A stretch of DNA of 58,633 bases from Azophilus sp964638775 (GTDB taxonomy: Bacteria; Pseudomonadota; Gammaproteobacteria; Pseudomonadales; Azotimanducaceae). The stretch is taken from positions 1-58,633 of the forward strand of contig CAZWZH010000010.1 in the NCBI GenBank assembly GCA_964638775.1, in the 5' to 3' direction. Positions 35,557 through 44,007 of this stretch are shown here, one piece after another. The number at the start of each line of letters is the position of its first letter. The first letter of the stretch is position 1. The notes below the pieces were generated by a model, which was given only the letters and a program-made list of their open reading frames with translations, searched no databases and was not told where the DNA came from. Made by a program: the position numbers and the translations under genes.

Positions 35557-37176
35557 TCAGATCCCCAGCGCACAACCATCACGGCGCCCGTCGGAGGCGC
35601 CCTGGAAGGTGCCGAATTCCGGCTGGTGCAGCACGGCCTGGCCGCCGCCGAAGAACCCGCCGCTGTCCGTAACCCGGTGCCCGCGTGCCGCAAGCTCGCC
35701 GCCGATGGTTGTCATTAACCCCGGCTCCAGCGCGGTGTCGCGAAGATTGTCCTCAATGCGCCAGCGCGGCGCGTCCAGGGCGCTCTGCGGATCCATGCCG
35801 AAATCGATCAGGTTTGAAAGGAACTGCACCTGGCCCTGTACCTGCATGTCGCCGCCGACGAATCCGAAAGCCATCAACGGTTGACTGTCCTTCAGCAGCA
35901 GCGCGGGCAGGATGGTGTGACGGGTTTTCTTGGCAGGTTCGATGACGTTGGCTTGGGCGGGGTCGAGGGAAAAACTGTGACCCCGGTTCTGCAGCAGGAA
36001 TCCGGCGTTGCCTGCAGTCAGGCCGCTGCCCCAGGGATGGAAGAGGCTGCCGATCAGCGAGACCCAGTTGCCCTCGTCGTCGGTGGCGCAGACGAAAGCG
36101 GTGTCGCCGCCGCCCGTCGCCGCCGGCGCAACGAAAGGTTGACCGTTCGCGATTGCGCTATGAAGTGACTCGATTCGTTGCGGGTCAAGCAGATTTTCGA
36201 CGGATGCACGCATGCGGGAAGCATCGGTGACGTGTGTTGCGGCGTCCGCCAGGCCCTGTTTCGTTGCCTGTATCTGCCAGTGCGCGGCTTCCGGGGATCC
36301 GAAGTCCCTGCCTGCGAAATCGAATCGTTCGAGTATCGCCAACGCCTCCAAGACGGCCATGCCCTGGGCGTTGGGGGGCATCTCGGCGACGGTATAACCC
36401 CGGTATCCGGCGAGCAGCGGCTCGACCCACTCGATTCGGTGCCCGGCGAGGTCCGCCTCGCAAAGCAGTCCGTCCTGTTCGTTCGATGCCTCGATGACGG
36501 CATTGCCGAGCGGCCCGCCGTACATGGCGGCCCGGCCGGACTCGGCGATCAGTTCCAGGCTGTCGGCGAGCCGGGGGTTTCGGAATCGCTCCGCGCACCC
36601 GAACGGCGCCCCGTCCGGCCTGATCCAGGTTTCCTTCGAATGCCGCTGCCGGGCGAGAATCGGCGCACCCATGGCCCAGGTCGCGGCGGTCTGCGGCGCC
36701 ACCGCAAAACCCTCCCGGGCGGTGCGGACGGCCGGTGCGAACAGCCGCGACCGATCGAGGCGGCCGAAGCGATCGTGCAGTGCAAGCCAGCCGTCGACGG
36801 CGCCGGGCACGGTGACGGCAAGAATGGAATGCAGGGGCGGTTGCGTGGCTTCGGCGCCCAGACGTGCCCTGAGCGTATCTAGGTCTGCGGTGGCCGGTGC
36901 GCTTCCGGAAGAATTCAAGCCGATCAGCTCCCCGCGCGCAGAATCGAAGACGAGGGCCAGCACATCGCCGCCCGGCCCGATCTGCATGGGTTCGGTGACG
37001 CAGAGCATGAGTGCCGCGGCGACGGCGGCATCGATCGCGTTGCCTTTATCTTCCAGTACCCGGACGGCCTCATAGGCAGCGGACGGCTGACTGGTGGCTA
37101 CTATTCCGCGTGAAGCGCAGACAACGGACCGGGAAGCGCCGAACCGGCTCGGTTCACCCGTCGCGCCCCCCAACAC
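35557..37176 (-). CDS. ggt: Gamma-glutamyltransferase family protein
   Basis: This enzyme of about 539 residues matches the gamma-glutamyltranspeptidase family. It has the self-processing nucleophile Thr in GGGDTAFVCATDDEGN, an upstream AYEAVRVLEDKGNAIDAAVA start and the PPNAQGMAVLEAL segment. No signal peptide is present, so it resembles the cytosolic GGT-like hydrolases. The GTG at 37176 lies 7 bases after the hyuB stop and is the most likely start; the frame extends further upstream but overlaps hyuB. With hyuAB it could break gamma-glutamyl or 5-oxoproline-type compounds. Confidence 0.88.
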   Translation of the reverse strand: MLGGATGEPSRFGASRSVVCASRGIVATSQPSAAYEAVRVLEDKGNAIDAAVAAALMLCVTEPMQIGPGGDVLALVFDSARGELIGLNSSGSAPATADLDTLRARLGAEATQPPLHSILAVTVPGAVDGWLALHDRFGRLDRSRLFAPAVRTAREGFAVAPQTAATWAMGAPILARQRHSKETWIRPDGAPFGCAERFRNPRLADSLELIAESGRAAMYGGPLGNAVIEASNEQDGLLCEADLAGHRIEWVEPLLAGYRGYTVAEMPPNAQGMAVLEALAILERFDFAGRDFGSPEAAHWQIQATKQGLADAATHVTDASRMRASVENLLDPQRIESLHSAIANGQPFVAPAATGGGDTAFVCATDDEGNWVSLIGSLFHPWGSGLTAGNAGFLLQNRGHSFSLDPAQANVIEPAKKTRHTILPALLLKDSQPLMAFGFVGGDMQVQGQVQFLSNLIDFGMDPQSALDAPRWRIEDNLRDTALEPGLMTTIGGELAARGHRVTDSGGFFGGGQAVLHQPEFGTFQGASDGRRDGCALGI

Positions 37177-37183
37177 TGGCCCG

Positions 37184-38977
37184 TCAGGAACCCCGGGCGC
37201 CAAGCATTTCGGCGCGAAGCTCGAGCGTTGCCTGCTCGTCCACCGCACCGTCGGTGACCACCACGCCGTACGCATCCCGGGCCTGTTCGACGGAGACCAT
37301 GCCGTTGCGGATATCGTCCAGCAGCGCCTCGGGATCCCTCTCCAGCGGGTCGCCCCAGCCGCCGCCACCCGCCGAAAGCACGGTCAGCGTCTCACCGTCC
37401 TTGCACCGGTTCCAGCCCTCGTTGCTGGTCAGCTTCTGCTCGACATCCGTGCCGCGGTTGAGATACCCCTCGTTGAGGCTGCCCGGGCCGCCGCCGTTCA
37501 GGCCGAACGCCGGGATCACGGCGCCGTCGCCGAACACCGAGACGTCCGGAGAGACGCCGCGGAACTGAATGGTGTAGTCCACGCCGTTGCCGCCCCGCCG
37601 CCGGCCGATGCCGCCGCTGTCGCAGATGTACTCATGGCTGAGCGTCTTGATCGGGAAGTTCATCTCGTCGGACTCGATATTCGGCACCAATATCCCGTTG
37701 TAGTTGGAGATCGGCGCCACGAAGGAGTCGCCGTCCCGGTGCGGATAGCCGCCCCCGCCCCCGAGCGCTCCGAAACACCAGCCGATGAATACTTTCTCGG
37801 TGCGGGGATCGATGCCGCCGTAGCCCGCCGTGAACACGCTGAAAAACCCGCCCGGCACCCGGGAAGGGTCGCTCTTGCCGAACGCCTGCAGCACCGCGCC
37901 CATCATGGCGCAGGCCGGCGGCAGGGTGCACATGCCGACCGCCGCGGGTTCGATGGGATTCACCAGGGTACCCTGGGGCGCAATGATCTCGATCGGCCTG
38001 AAGGTGCCGCTGTTGCGCGGGATCTTGCCCGACAGCGCCCACAGCACGGCCACGACGGTCCCCGAATAGGTGGTGGCGAGCGTGCAGTTCTTGGCGCCCT
38101 CGGCCTGCGGGTCCGTGCCCGTGTAGTCCACGGTGATGTGGTCGTCGTCCACGGTGACCGCTACGCGGAAGTAGACGGGATCGTCGTTGATGCCGTCGTT
38201 GTCCATCGCGTATTCCGCCTTGTAGACCCCGTTCGGAACCTTGCGGATCTCCTCCTTGCACTGCTCTTCGGACATGTCCAGCACGGCGTTGATCACCCGG
38301 CGGATCTCCTCGTTCGAGTAGCTCGCCGCCAGCGCTTCGGTAAGCCGCTGCTTGCCGACGCTGCAGGCGCCGTACTCGGCCATCAGGTCGCTCCAGAGCA
38401 CCTCCGGGTCGCGCACGTTCAGCTTGATGGTGTCGATCAGCGCCTTGTTCAGCTTGCCGCGCTCGTAGAGCTTCACCGGCGGGATGCGGATGCCCTCGGC
38501 GAAGATCGAGTTGTGTCGGGCGTTCATGCTGCCCGGCGTCGGCCCGCCCACATCGTGGTGGTGCGCCCGGGCCACGGTGAAGAAAAGGAGTTCGCCGCGG
38601 ATGAACACGGGCATCACCACCGTCATCTCCGGCAGGTGGTTGCCCAGCCGGTAGGCGTCGTTCATCAGGAAAACGTCGTCCTCGTGGATGTCTTCCACCG
38701 CGAAATCGGCCAGCACCTCGGTGGGCCCGAAGCCGCCGGCGGCGCCGATGATGGGGATGCCGGCGAGCTGGGCGATCTGGTCGCCTTGCCAGTTGGTGAC
38801 GCTGCAGGCGAAGTCGTTGGCTTCGGCGAAGATGGGCGAATGGCTCGACTTGCGCATGGTGACACCCATCTCGGAAGCGATGGAGTCGAGCTTGTGGGCC
38901 ATCACCGACAGCGCGATCAGGTCGGTGACCCTGGTGTCCGTTCCTTCCTGGACGTTCTGCTGAATTGCTTCGGCCAT
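37184..38977 (-). CDS. hyuB: Hydantoinase B/oxoprolinase family, beta subunit
   Basis: This 597-residue HyuB-type protein has SVMAHKLDSIASEMGVTMRKSSHSP at the start. VFLMNDAYRLGNHLPEM and GGxGGGYPHRDG-like GGGGGYPHRDGDSF follow, then the RRGGNGVDYTIQF ending. It forms the ATP-dependent hydantoinase, 5-oxoprolinase or acetophenone-carboxylase-type complex with HyuA, which lies 20 bases upstream. The substrate cannot be fixed from sequence; the following GGT gene favours a 5-oxoproline or gamma-glutamyl ring compound. Confidence 0.93.
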   Translation of the reverse strand: MAEAIQQNVQEGTDTRVTDLIALSVMAHKLDSIASEMGVTMRKSSHSPIFAEANDFACSVTNWQGDQIAQLAGIPIIGAAGGFGPTEVLADFAVEDIHEDDVFLMNDAYRLGNHLPEMTVVMPVFIRGELLFFTVARAHHHDVGGPTPGSMNARHNSIFAEGIRIPPVKLYERGKLNKALIDTIKLNVRDPEVLWSDLMAEYGACSVGKQRLTEALAASYSNEEIRRVINAVLDMSEEQCKEEIRKVPNGVYKAEYAMDNDGINDDPVYFRVAVTVDDDHITVDYTGTDPQAEGAKNCTLATTYSGTVVAVLWALSGKIPRNSGTFRPIEIIAPQGTLVNPIEPAAVGMCTLPPACAMMGAVLQAFGKSDPSRVPGGFFSVFTAGYGGIDPRTEKVFIGWCFGALGGGGGYPHRDGDSFVAPISNYNGILVPNIESDEMNFPIKTLSHEYICDSGGIGRRRGGNGVDYTIQFRGVSPDVSVFGDGAVIPAFGLNGGGPGSLNEGYLNRGTDVEQKLTSNEGWNRCKDGETLTVLSAGGGGWGDPLERDPEALLDDIRNGMVSVEQARDAYGVVVTDGAVDEQATLELRAEMLGARGS

Positions 38978-38997
38978 CGTCCGGCCTCCCCTTTCGT

Positions 38998-41055
38998 TCA
39001 GTCGAGTTGAATCAGGATGTTCTCTTGCCCGTCGACGAGCGCCTCGTCGCCGGGCACCAGGATCACGGTGGTGTTCAGCCGCTCGATGATCGCCGGCCCA
39101 GCGACCCGATGCCCCGGAACGAGCCGTTCGCCATCATACACCCGGGCATCGATGAAGCCCGCGCCGGTGCCGAAATAGGCGCGGCGCGACCCCTTCAGGC
39201 ACATCGATGCGTCGGCGTCGCCCAGGGCCTTGACAGGCACCTCCAGGCTCGGCGTGCGGCCGATTGCCATGAGCCGGCAGTTGACCACCTCGGTTTCCCG
39301 TTCGAGCATCTGGTAGCCGTGCAGCATGTTGTGCCGGCGGTGGAATTCCGCCACCGCCGCCTCGAGGTCCGGGGTATCGTCTTCCATGACGGCGGGCACC
39401 TGGATGTCCCAGTGCTGGCCGATATAGCGCATGTCCAGCGAGAATTCGAAGAAGCGGTTCTCCGCCGGAACGGCGTCCTGTTCCAGGCGCTCGACGCCCT
39501 GGCGCACCAGGTCCTTGAACTCCTCGGCCAGCTCGCCGACATCGATTTCGCTCGCCTTGGAAAGGAACGTCGAAATGTAGTCGTACTTGGCGTCCGCCTG
39601 CAGGCCGCCGATGGCGCAGAACACCGAGGATGCCCTGGGCACGATCACCTGCGAGATCTCCAGCGCCCGGGCCAGCACGCTGGTGTGAATGGGCGCCGCG
39701 CCGCCGGCGGCAACCAGGGCGTATTCGCGCGGGTCGTAGCCCTTCTGCACGGTCACCACGTGAATGGCGTCCACCATGTTGGAGTTGACGATCTCGAAGA
39801 TGGCCTGGGCGCCTTCCTCCACGGTCAAACCGAACGGGTCCGCCACGTGCTGCCTGATGGCCTGCCGGGCAAGCTCCGTATCGAGCGGCATGGCGCCGCC
39901 GAGAAAGTAGGACGGGCTAAGGAAGCCGAGCACGAGATTGCCGTCGGTCACCGTGGGTTCGGTACCGCCCCGGGCGTAACAGGCCGGCCCCGGCAGCGAG
40001 CCCGCCGAGCGCGGCCCGACCTTCAGCAGGCCGCTGTCGTCGATGTGGCCGATGCTGCCGCCCCCGGCGCCGATGGTATGGATGCCGATCATCGGCAGCG
40101 AGATTGTGTAGCCCGCGATTTCCGTCTCGGCGACGAGTTGCAGCTCCTTATCCTGGATTAGCGTCAGGTCGAAGCTGGTGCCGCCCATGTCCGCCACGAT
40201 CAGGTTTTCCCGGCCGACGGCTTCGGCGAGCATCAACCCGCCGATGGCGCCGCCGGCGGGCCCGGAAAGGAGCGCCCTGGCGCCGTGCTGACCGGCGGCG
40301 CTCGCGGCCGTGACGCCGCCGTTGCTCTGAATCACCTGGTATTCGTGGGCCAGCCGGTTGTCGGCCAGGAACTTGCCGAGATTGGACAGGTATCGGGAGA
40401 GCACCGGGCCGACGAACGCGTTGATGACCGTGGTGCAGGTGCGTTCGTACTCGCGGATCTGGGGCGAGATTTCGTGGGAAGCGGATACGAAGACGTCCGG
40501 GTAGCGGGAGCGGATCAACTCCGCCGCCCGGGCTTCGTGCGCCGTGTTCTTGAAGGAGAACAGGAAGCAGATGCCGATGGCCTCCACCTGGTGGTTGCCG
40601 ACCAGGTCGTCGACTTCCTCCATGAGCTGGGCTTCATCGAGAGGCGTATCTATCGTGCCGTCGTAGAGCACCCGCTCGTCGATTCCCCGGCGCAGGTACC
40701 TGGGCACGATCAGCGGCGGCTGCGGCGTGAAGAAATCCCACTGCCCCGCACGGTGGCAACGCCGCATCTCAAGCGAGTCACGGAATCCCCGGGTGGTCAG
40801 CAGCGCGGTAGTGGCGCCGCGATACTGAATCACCGAGTTGGTCGCGACGGTGGTGCCGTGTACGAACTTTTCCGTCTCGGCCAGCAGCGACTGCACGTCC
40901 GTATTCGCGAAGTCAGCCGCCTGCTCGAGCCCGGCGCGAATGCTCTCTGCGGGGTCTCTGGGAACCGTGGGTGTCTTGAACATCGCCACTTCGTTGTCGC
41001 GAACGACCGCTACGTCCGTGAAGGTGCCGCCGACATCGATTCCGAGGTGGTACAT
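38998..41055 (-). CDS. hyuA: Hydantoinase A/oxoprolinase family, alpha (ATP-binding) subunit
   Basis: This 685-residue HyuA-type protein starts with MYHLGIDVGGTFTDVAVV, the ASKHA ATP-binding motif of the family. Later it has GPAGGAIGG, ADMGGTSFDLTLI and LVAAGGAAPIHT. It couples ATP use to opening or carboxylation of a substrate with HyuB. It is the first gene of the four-gene minus-strand operon ending at 33789. A gene-free stretch of about 260 bases upstream separates it from hicB. Confidence 0.94.
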   Translation of the reverse strand: MYHLGIDVGGTFTDVAVVRDNEVAMFKTPTVPRDPAESIRAGLEQAADFANTDVQSLLAETEKFVHGTTVATNSVIQYRGATTALLTTRGFRDSLEMRRCHRAGQWDFFTPQPPLIVPRYLRRGIDERVLYDGTIDTPLDEAQLMEEVDDLVGNHQVEAIGICFLFSFKNTAHEARAAELIRSRYPDVFVSASHEISPQIREYERTCTTVINAFVGPVLSRYLSNLGKFLADNRLAHEYQVIQSNGGVTAASAAGQHGARALLSGPAGGAIGGLMLAEAVGRENLIVADMGGTSFDLTLIQDKELQLVAETEIAGYTISLPMIGIHTIGAGGGSIGHIDDSGLLKVGPRSAGSLPGPACYARGGTEPTVTDGNLVLGFLSPSYFLGGAMPLDTELARQAIRQHVADPFGLTVEEGAQAIFEIVNSNMVDAIHVVTVQKGYDPREYALVAAGGAAPIHTSVLARALEISQVIVPRASSVFCAIGGLQADAKYDYISTFLSKASEIDVGELAEEFKDLVRQGVERLEQDAVPAENRFFEFSLDMRYIGQHWDIQVPAVMEDDTPDLEAAVAEFHRRHNMLHGYQMLERETEVVNCRLMAIGRTPSLEVPVKALGDADASMCLKGSRRAYFGTGAGFIDARVYDGERLVPGHRVAGPAIIERLNTTVILVPGDEALVDGQENILIQLD

Positions 41056-41225
41056 GAAACAGTTCCAGGTTGATTGATGGTTGAATGGACGCCGGAATGC
41101 CTGATCGGGCTATATCTTCAAATGACGGGAAATCTTCGATCAGGCGCGAACTCGATTCATTTGTCACCGTTGCTCCGCGGTCAGTTGGTATAGACGGGCC
41201 GTACCGAACACACCCTACCGCGGCG

Positions 41226-41262
41226 TCAGCGCCAGCCTTGCCGCCACGCCTGGTATTCGGCC
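41226..41262 (-). pseudogene. 3'-end remnant of a fic gene (37-base repeat)
   Basis: These 37 bases match 36 of 37 bases of 45406-45442, the last twelve codons including the stop of the minus-strand Fic gene. Nothing else of the gene is present and the flanking bases diverge at once. The fragment sits in the 260-base gap between hyuA and hicB. It marks the edge of the accessory island and suggests a lost or relocated fic copy. Confidence 0.7.
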
Positions 41263-41316
41263 AGGGTAATCATGACCCTAACGAAACAGCCTCCGTCAAA
41301 CCCGGGGTGATTCACT

Positions 41317-41655
41317 TCAAAGACCGACTTCGTCCTTGAGCACCCGTACGCAGTAACTGTTCAGGCTTTCGCCGATTTTCATCGACTCGATTGCCAACTG
41401 CTCATGCAGTTGCTCGCCGACCCGCAGGTTGAACTTCCCGGAATACTGTTTCCCGGCGGTAGCAGTTGGCAGTGGCGCCCCTTCCTCGCCGTAGATGGCA
41501 ATCCACTCATCGACGACATTGCAGAGTTCCAGATAAACCGCCTGCTCATCGTTGCCATGCACACCCCCAAGGGCCAGCCCCGGTGCACGGCCGATATAGC
41601 ATCGGTCTTCTTCCGACCATTCGACGATTTTCAGATAGCGGTTACGCTTGCTCAT
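41317..41655 (-). CDS. hicB: HicB-family antitoxin
   Basis: This 112-residue antitoxin has an N-terminal partially degraded RNase H-like HicB fold (KIVEWSEEDRCYIGRAPGLALGGVHG). A C-terminal ribbon-helix-helix-type DNA-binding part follows (FNLRVGEQLHEQLAIESMKIGESLNSYCVRVL). It overlaps hicA by 14 bases and is downstream of it, the usual order in hicAB. It should neutralise HicA and repress the operon, probably at the palindrome 41853-41871. Confidence 0.92.
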   Translation of the reverse strand: MSKRNRYLKIVEWSEEDRCYIGRAPGLALGGVHGNDEQAVYLELCNVVDEWIAIYGEEGAPLPTATAGKQYSGKFNLRVGEQLHEQLAIESMKIGESLNSYCVRVLKDEVGL

Positions 41656-41845
41656 CGGATGTCAACTCAATGGCGCGCCTGACGTCGCGGATCTGATAGC
41701 GCTTCGCATCGCTTCCAGCCCTGCCGCTGATCGTGATGTTCACGCCTTTGGGATGCCGAAAGTTCCGGTGACTCCCTTTTCCGCCACGATTCTCGAAACC
41801 CGCTGTGGTCAGTTCTCGCATCAACTCCCTGATCGTTGGCGGCAT
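41642..41845 (-). CDS. hicA: HicA-family mRNA interferase toxin
   Basis: This 67-residue toxin has TIRELMRELTTAGF, then the catalytic GKGSHRNF with His26 and the double-stranded RNA-binding-like VNITI and KRYQIRDVRRAIEL. HicA cleaves mRNA and tmRNA independently of ribosomes. The ATG at 41845 lies just after GAGGGC and matches the usual length; a longer in-frame start at 41998 is not part of the family. The gene is first in the operon. Confidence 0.92.
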   Translation of the reverse strand: MPPTIRELMRELTTAGFENRGGKGSHRNFRHPKGVNITISGRAGSDAKRYQIRDVRRAIELTSDEQA

Positions 41846-41852
41846 GCCCTCA

Positions 41853-41871
41853 TGGTACCACTGTGGTACCA
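41853..41871. promoter_or_regulatory. Perfect 19-base palindrome upstream of hicA, probable operator
   Basis: TGGTACCAC-T-GTGGTACCA is a perfect inverted repeat with 9-base arms, ending 7 bases before the hicA ATG. Position and symmetry fit the operator bound by HicB through its ribbon-helix-helix domain. Confidence 0.65.
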
Positions 41872-41996
41872 ATAGCTGAACCCGGCAGATGGATCGCGAT
41901 GCCTGGCGACGATCTCCCAGACTCGCGTAGAATTCCGGGTCGAGACGCCCATCCAGAGCGCATGCAAAGCGCAAAATGGGGTCAGATTCGACGCCC

Positions 41997-42155
41997 ATGA
42001 TCGGCGCGTCCGGCGTGCCCGATGTATACGTGCATACGGGTCACGGCGGCTTGGGCTGGACCATGTTGGCTGGCTCAGGCAAGGCACTTGCGGATCAACT
42101 CTGCGGTCTGGTGCCGGCTCCCGACCTCGATGGCTATTCTCCTTCGCAGTGTTAG
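41997..42155 (+). pseudogene. 3'-end remnant of a D-amino acid dehydrogenase (dadA-like)
   Basis: The plus strand encodes about 52 codons ending in a stop at 42153-42155. The sequence reads VPDVYVHTGHGGLGWTMLAG, then SGKALADQLCGLVPAPDLDGYSPS. This is the C-terminal end of DadA-type FAD dehydrogenases (NTGHGxLGWTxACGSG). The rest of the gene is missing; upstream lies the hicA control region instead. It is a truncated relic next to the AAC(3)-DUF429 gene. Confidence 0.72.
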
Positions 42156-42162
42156 AGGGCTC

Positions 42163-43758
42163 ATGGACAGACAGACCCGACCCAGCGATCCGGATACCGC
42201 CCCACGTGAACCAGTCACGCGGCCCAGCCTGGCCTCGGACCTGCGTGCGCTCGGTCTCGACGAGGGTGCGACGGTAATCGTCCACACATCCATGTCGCGG
42301 CTTGGTCCGGTAATTGGCGGTGCACAGGCGGTGATTGCGGCGCTCCTTGATGCCCTTGGCGAGCGCGGCACGCTCGTGATGCCCGCGCACAGCGGGCAAC
42401 TGTCGGATCCCGCACACTGGCAGGCACCTCCAGCGCCTGAGGCGTGGTGGGACACCATTCGACAGGAAATGCCTGCCTACGACCCTGCATTGACGCCTAC
42501 GCGCAACATGGGCGCAGTCGCCGAAAGCTTTCGTACCTACCCGGGCGTGCGGCGTAGCGCGCACCCACAGGTGTCGTTCGCTGCCCGTGGACCGCTTGCG
42601 GAACGAATCGTCGCCGAACATTCCCTGCATTCGAAATTCGGAGAGGATTCCCCCCTGGCGAAGCTCTACGAACTGGACGCGCAGGTGCTGCTGGCGGGAG
42701 TTGATCATGGCAGCAACACAGCTATCCATCTCGGCGAAGCCCGTGCTCAGTTTCCCGGAGGGCACAAATTGCGTGAAGGCGCGCCAATGCTGGTGGACGG
42801 TGAGCGGTGCTGGGTCCGTTTCGAGGAAACCGCACCGGAAGCACATGACTTCGCCGAACTCGGTGAGGACTTCTCTCGGGACACCGGCCAAGAATGCATC
42901 GGTCCGCTTGGATGGGGGCGGGCACGACTGATGCAGGTGCGCGCGATCGTCGACTATGCGCAGGACTGGTTGAAGGAGCATCGCACGCCGACCCGGCAAT
43001 CGGGGCTGTCGCAGGCGAGGCATGCTGGTGCCGGTATAGGAGTCGACGGATGCCCAGCGGGCTGGTTCTTCGTGCGAATCGATCCTGACAGACGATTGAC
43101 TCGCGGTGTGGTCAAGCGCATGGGGGACCTGCTTGAGACAGTCGAGAACTCGGACCGCGTTTTTGTCGACATTCCCATCGGGTTACCGGACAAGGCGCGG
43201 CCGGAACAACGCCAGGCCGATCGCGAAGCACGTACGCTGTTGGGCAAGCTTCGAAGACCAAGCGTCTTTCCGGCTCCGGCAAGGGAAGCCCTGGGGGCGG
43301 CGGACGAAGCCGAGGCCAAACAACGAAACCGGAATGCAGTCGGCAAGAGCCTGTCCAGGCAAACTATCGCCATCCTGAGCAAGATTCGGGAAGTGGACGA
43401 GTTGATGCGCAAAGACATCAAGGCTCGTCAGGTCGTCCGCGAAGTCCATCCCGAGGTTTGTTTTTGGGCACTCGCCGGCCGGCCCATGAAACACCGGAAG
43501 ACAAGTTCAGAGGGCTTCCTGGAACGCCTCGGGGTGCTGATGCGCATCCGGCCGTCCGCTCTACAGGATGTGATGGACATCTTGACCGAATTTCCACGCA
43601 GTGAGGTCGGGCGCGATGATGTCCTCGACGCATTTGTCGCCGGTCTTGCCGCGACGGCAACGAAGGCAAGCCTGCGCACGCTCCCGAAGCGACCCGAGAA
43701 GGATTCCTGCCAACTGCCCATCGAAATGGTCTACGCACACCCGGAGGATTTAAGTTGA
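42163..43758 (+). CDS. AAC(3)-type aminoglycoside N-acetyltransferase fused to a DUF429 domain
   Basis: This 531-residue protein has two domains. Residues ~1-285 match AAC(3) acetyltransferases: VIVHTSMSRLGPVIGGAQAVI, GERGTLVMPAHSG, RSAHPQVSFAARGP and the catalytic VDHGSNTAIHLGEAR with its His. Residues ~300-531 match DUF429: GIGVDGCPAGWFFV, VFVDIPIGLPD, REVHPEVCFWALAGRPM and DDVLDAFVAGL, an RNase H-like fold often found near nucleotide-handling genes. AAC(3) enzymes transfer acetyl from CoA to aminoglycosides, but many family members have other acceptors. The ATG at 42163 follows AGAGGG. The fusion is unusual. Confidence 0.88.
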   Translation: MDRQTRPSDPDTAPREPVTRPSLASDLRALGLDEGATVIVHTSMSRLGPVIGGAQAVIAALLDALGERGTLVMPAHSGQLSDPAHWQAPPAPEAWWDTIRQEMPAYDPALTPTRNMGAVAESFRTYPGVRRSAHPQVSFAARGPLAERIVAEHSLHSKFGEDSPLAKLYELDAQVLLAGVDHGSNTAIHLGEARAQFPGGHKLREGAPMLVDGERCWVRFEETAPEAHDFAELGEDFSRDTGQECIGPLGWGRARLMQVRAIVDYAQDWLKEHRTPTRQSGLSQARHAGAGIGVDGCPAGWFFVRIDPDRRLTRGVVKRMGDLLETVENSDRVFVDIPIGLPDKARPEQRQADREARTLLGKLRRPSVFPAPAREALGAADEAEAKQRNRNAVGKSLSRQTIAILSKIREVDELMRKDIKARQVVREVHPEVCFWALAGRPMKHRKTSSEGFLERLGVLMRIRPSALQDVMDILTEFPRSEVGRDDVLDAFVAGLAATATKASLRTLPKRPEKDSCQLPIEMVYAHPEDLS

Positions 43759-44007
43759 TCTCGGGTGGACCACGGGTAGCCCTATACCTCGCCTTATACG
43801 GCCACATCGCGTCGCTACCAAATCGGTTCGGGTGGATCAGATCCTCTATCGACCAATTGGATCTGGACCCTCTAACCATCGACCACAAAAATATACATGA
43901 CGATTTATAGAGATATGAATAGTGGCGAAAATCCATTTCAGACGCTGGTACATATGAGATATTATCGCTCGAAAAACTTTAATAAATGAGCTATAAAGAA
44001 AACTGTT
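43759..44007. other. AT-rich upstream region of the first fic gene
   Basis: This 249-base stretch has no gene. Its last 130 bases are markedly AT-rich compared with the rest of the window (AAAATATACATGACGATTTATAG and ACTTTAATAAATGAGC), as expected for a promoter of a horizontally acquired gene. No single -35/-10 pair stands out. Confidence 0.5.

Noticed and set aside
37094..39010. Long open frame (638 codons) on the plus strand opposite hyuB and ggt
   Set aside because: It is a GC-driven antisense shadow; the minus-strand HyuB and GGT frames have clear family motifs, while this translation is low-complexity and lacks any motif.
41846..41998. Longer N-terminus for HicA
   Set aside because: HicA proteins start at the MPPTIREL segment; the added residues do not fit and would cover the palindromic operator.
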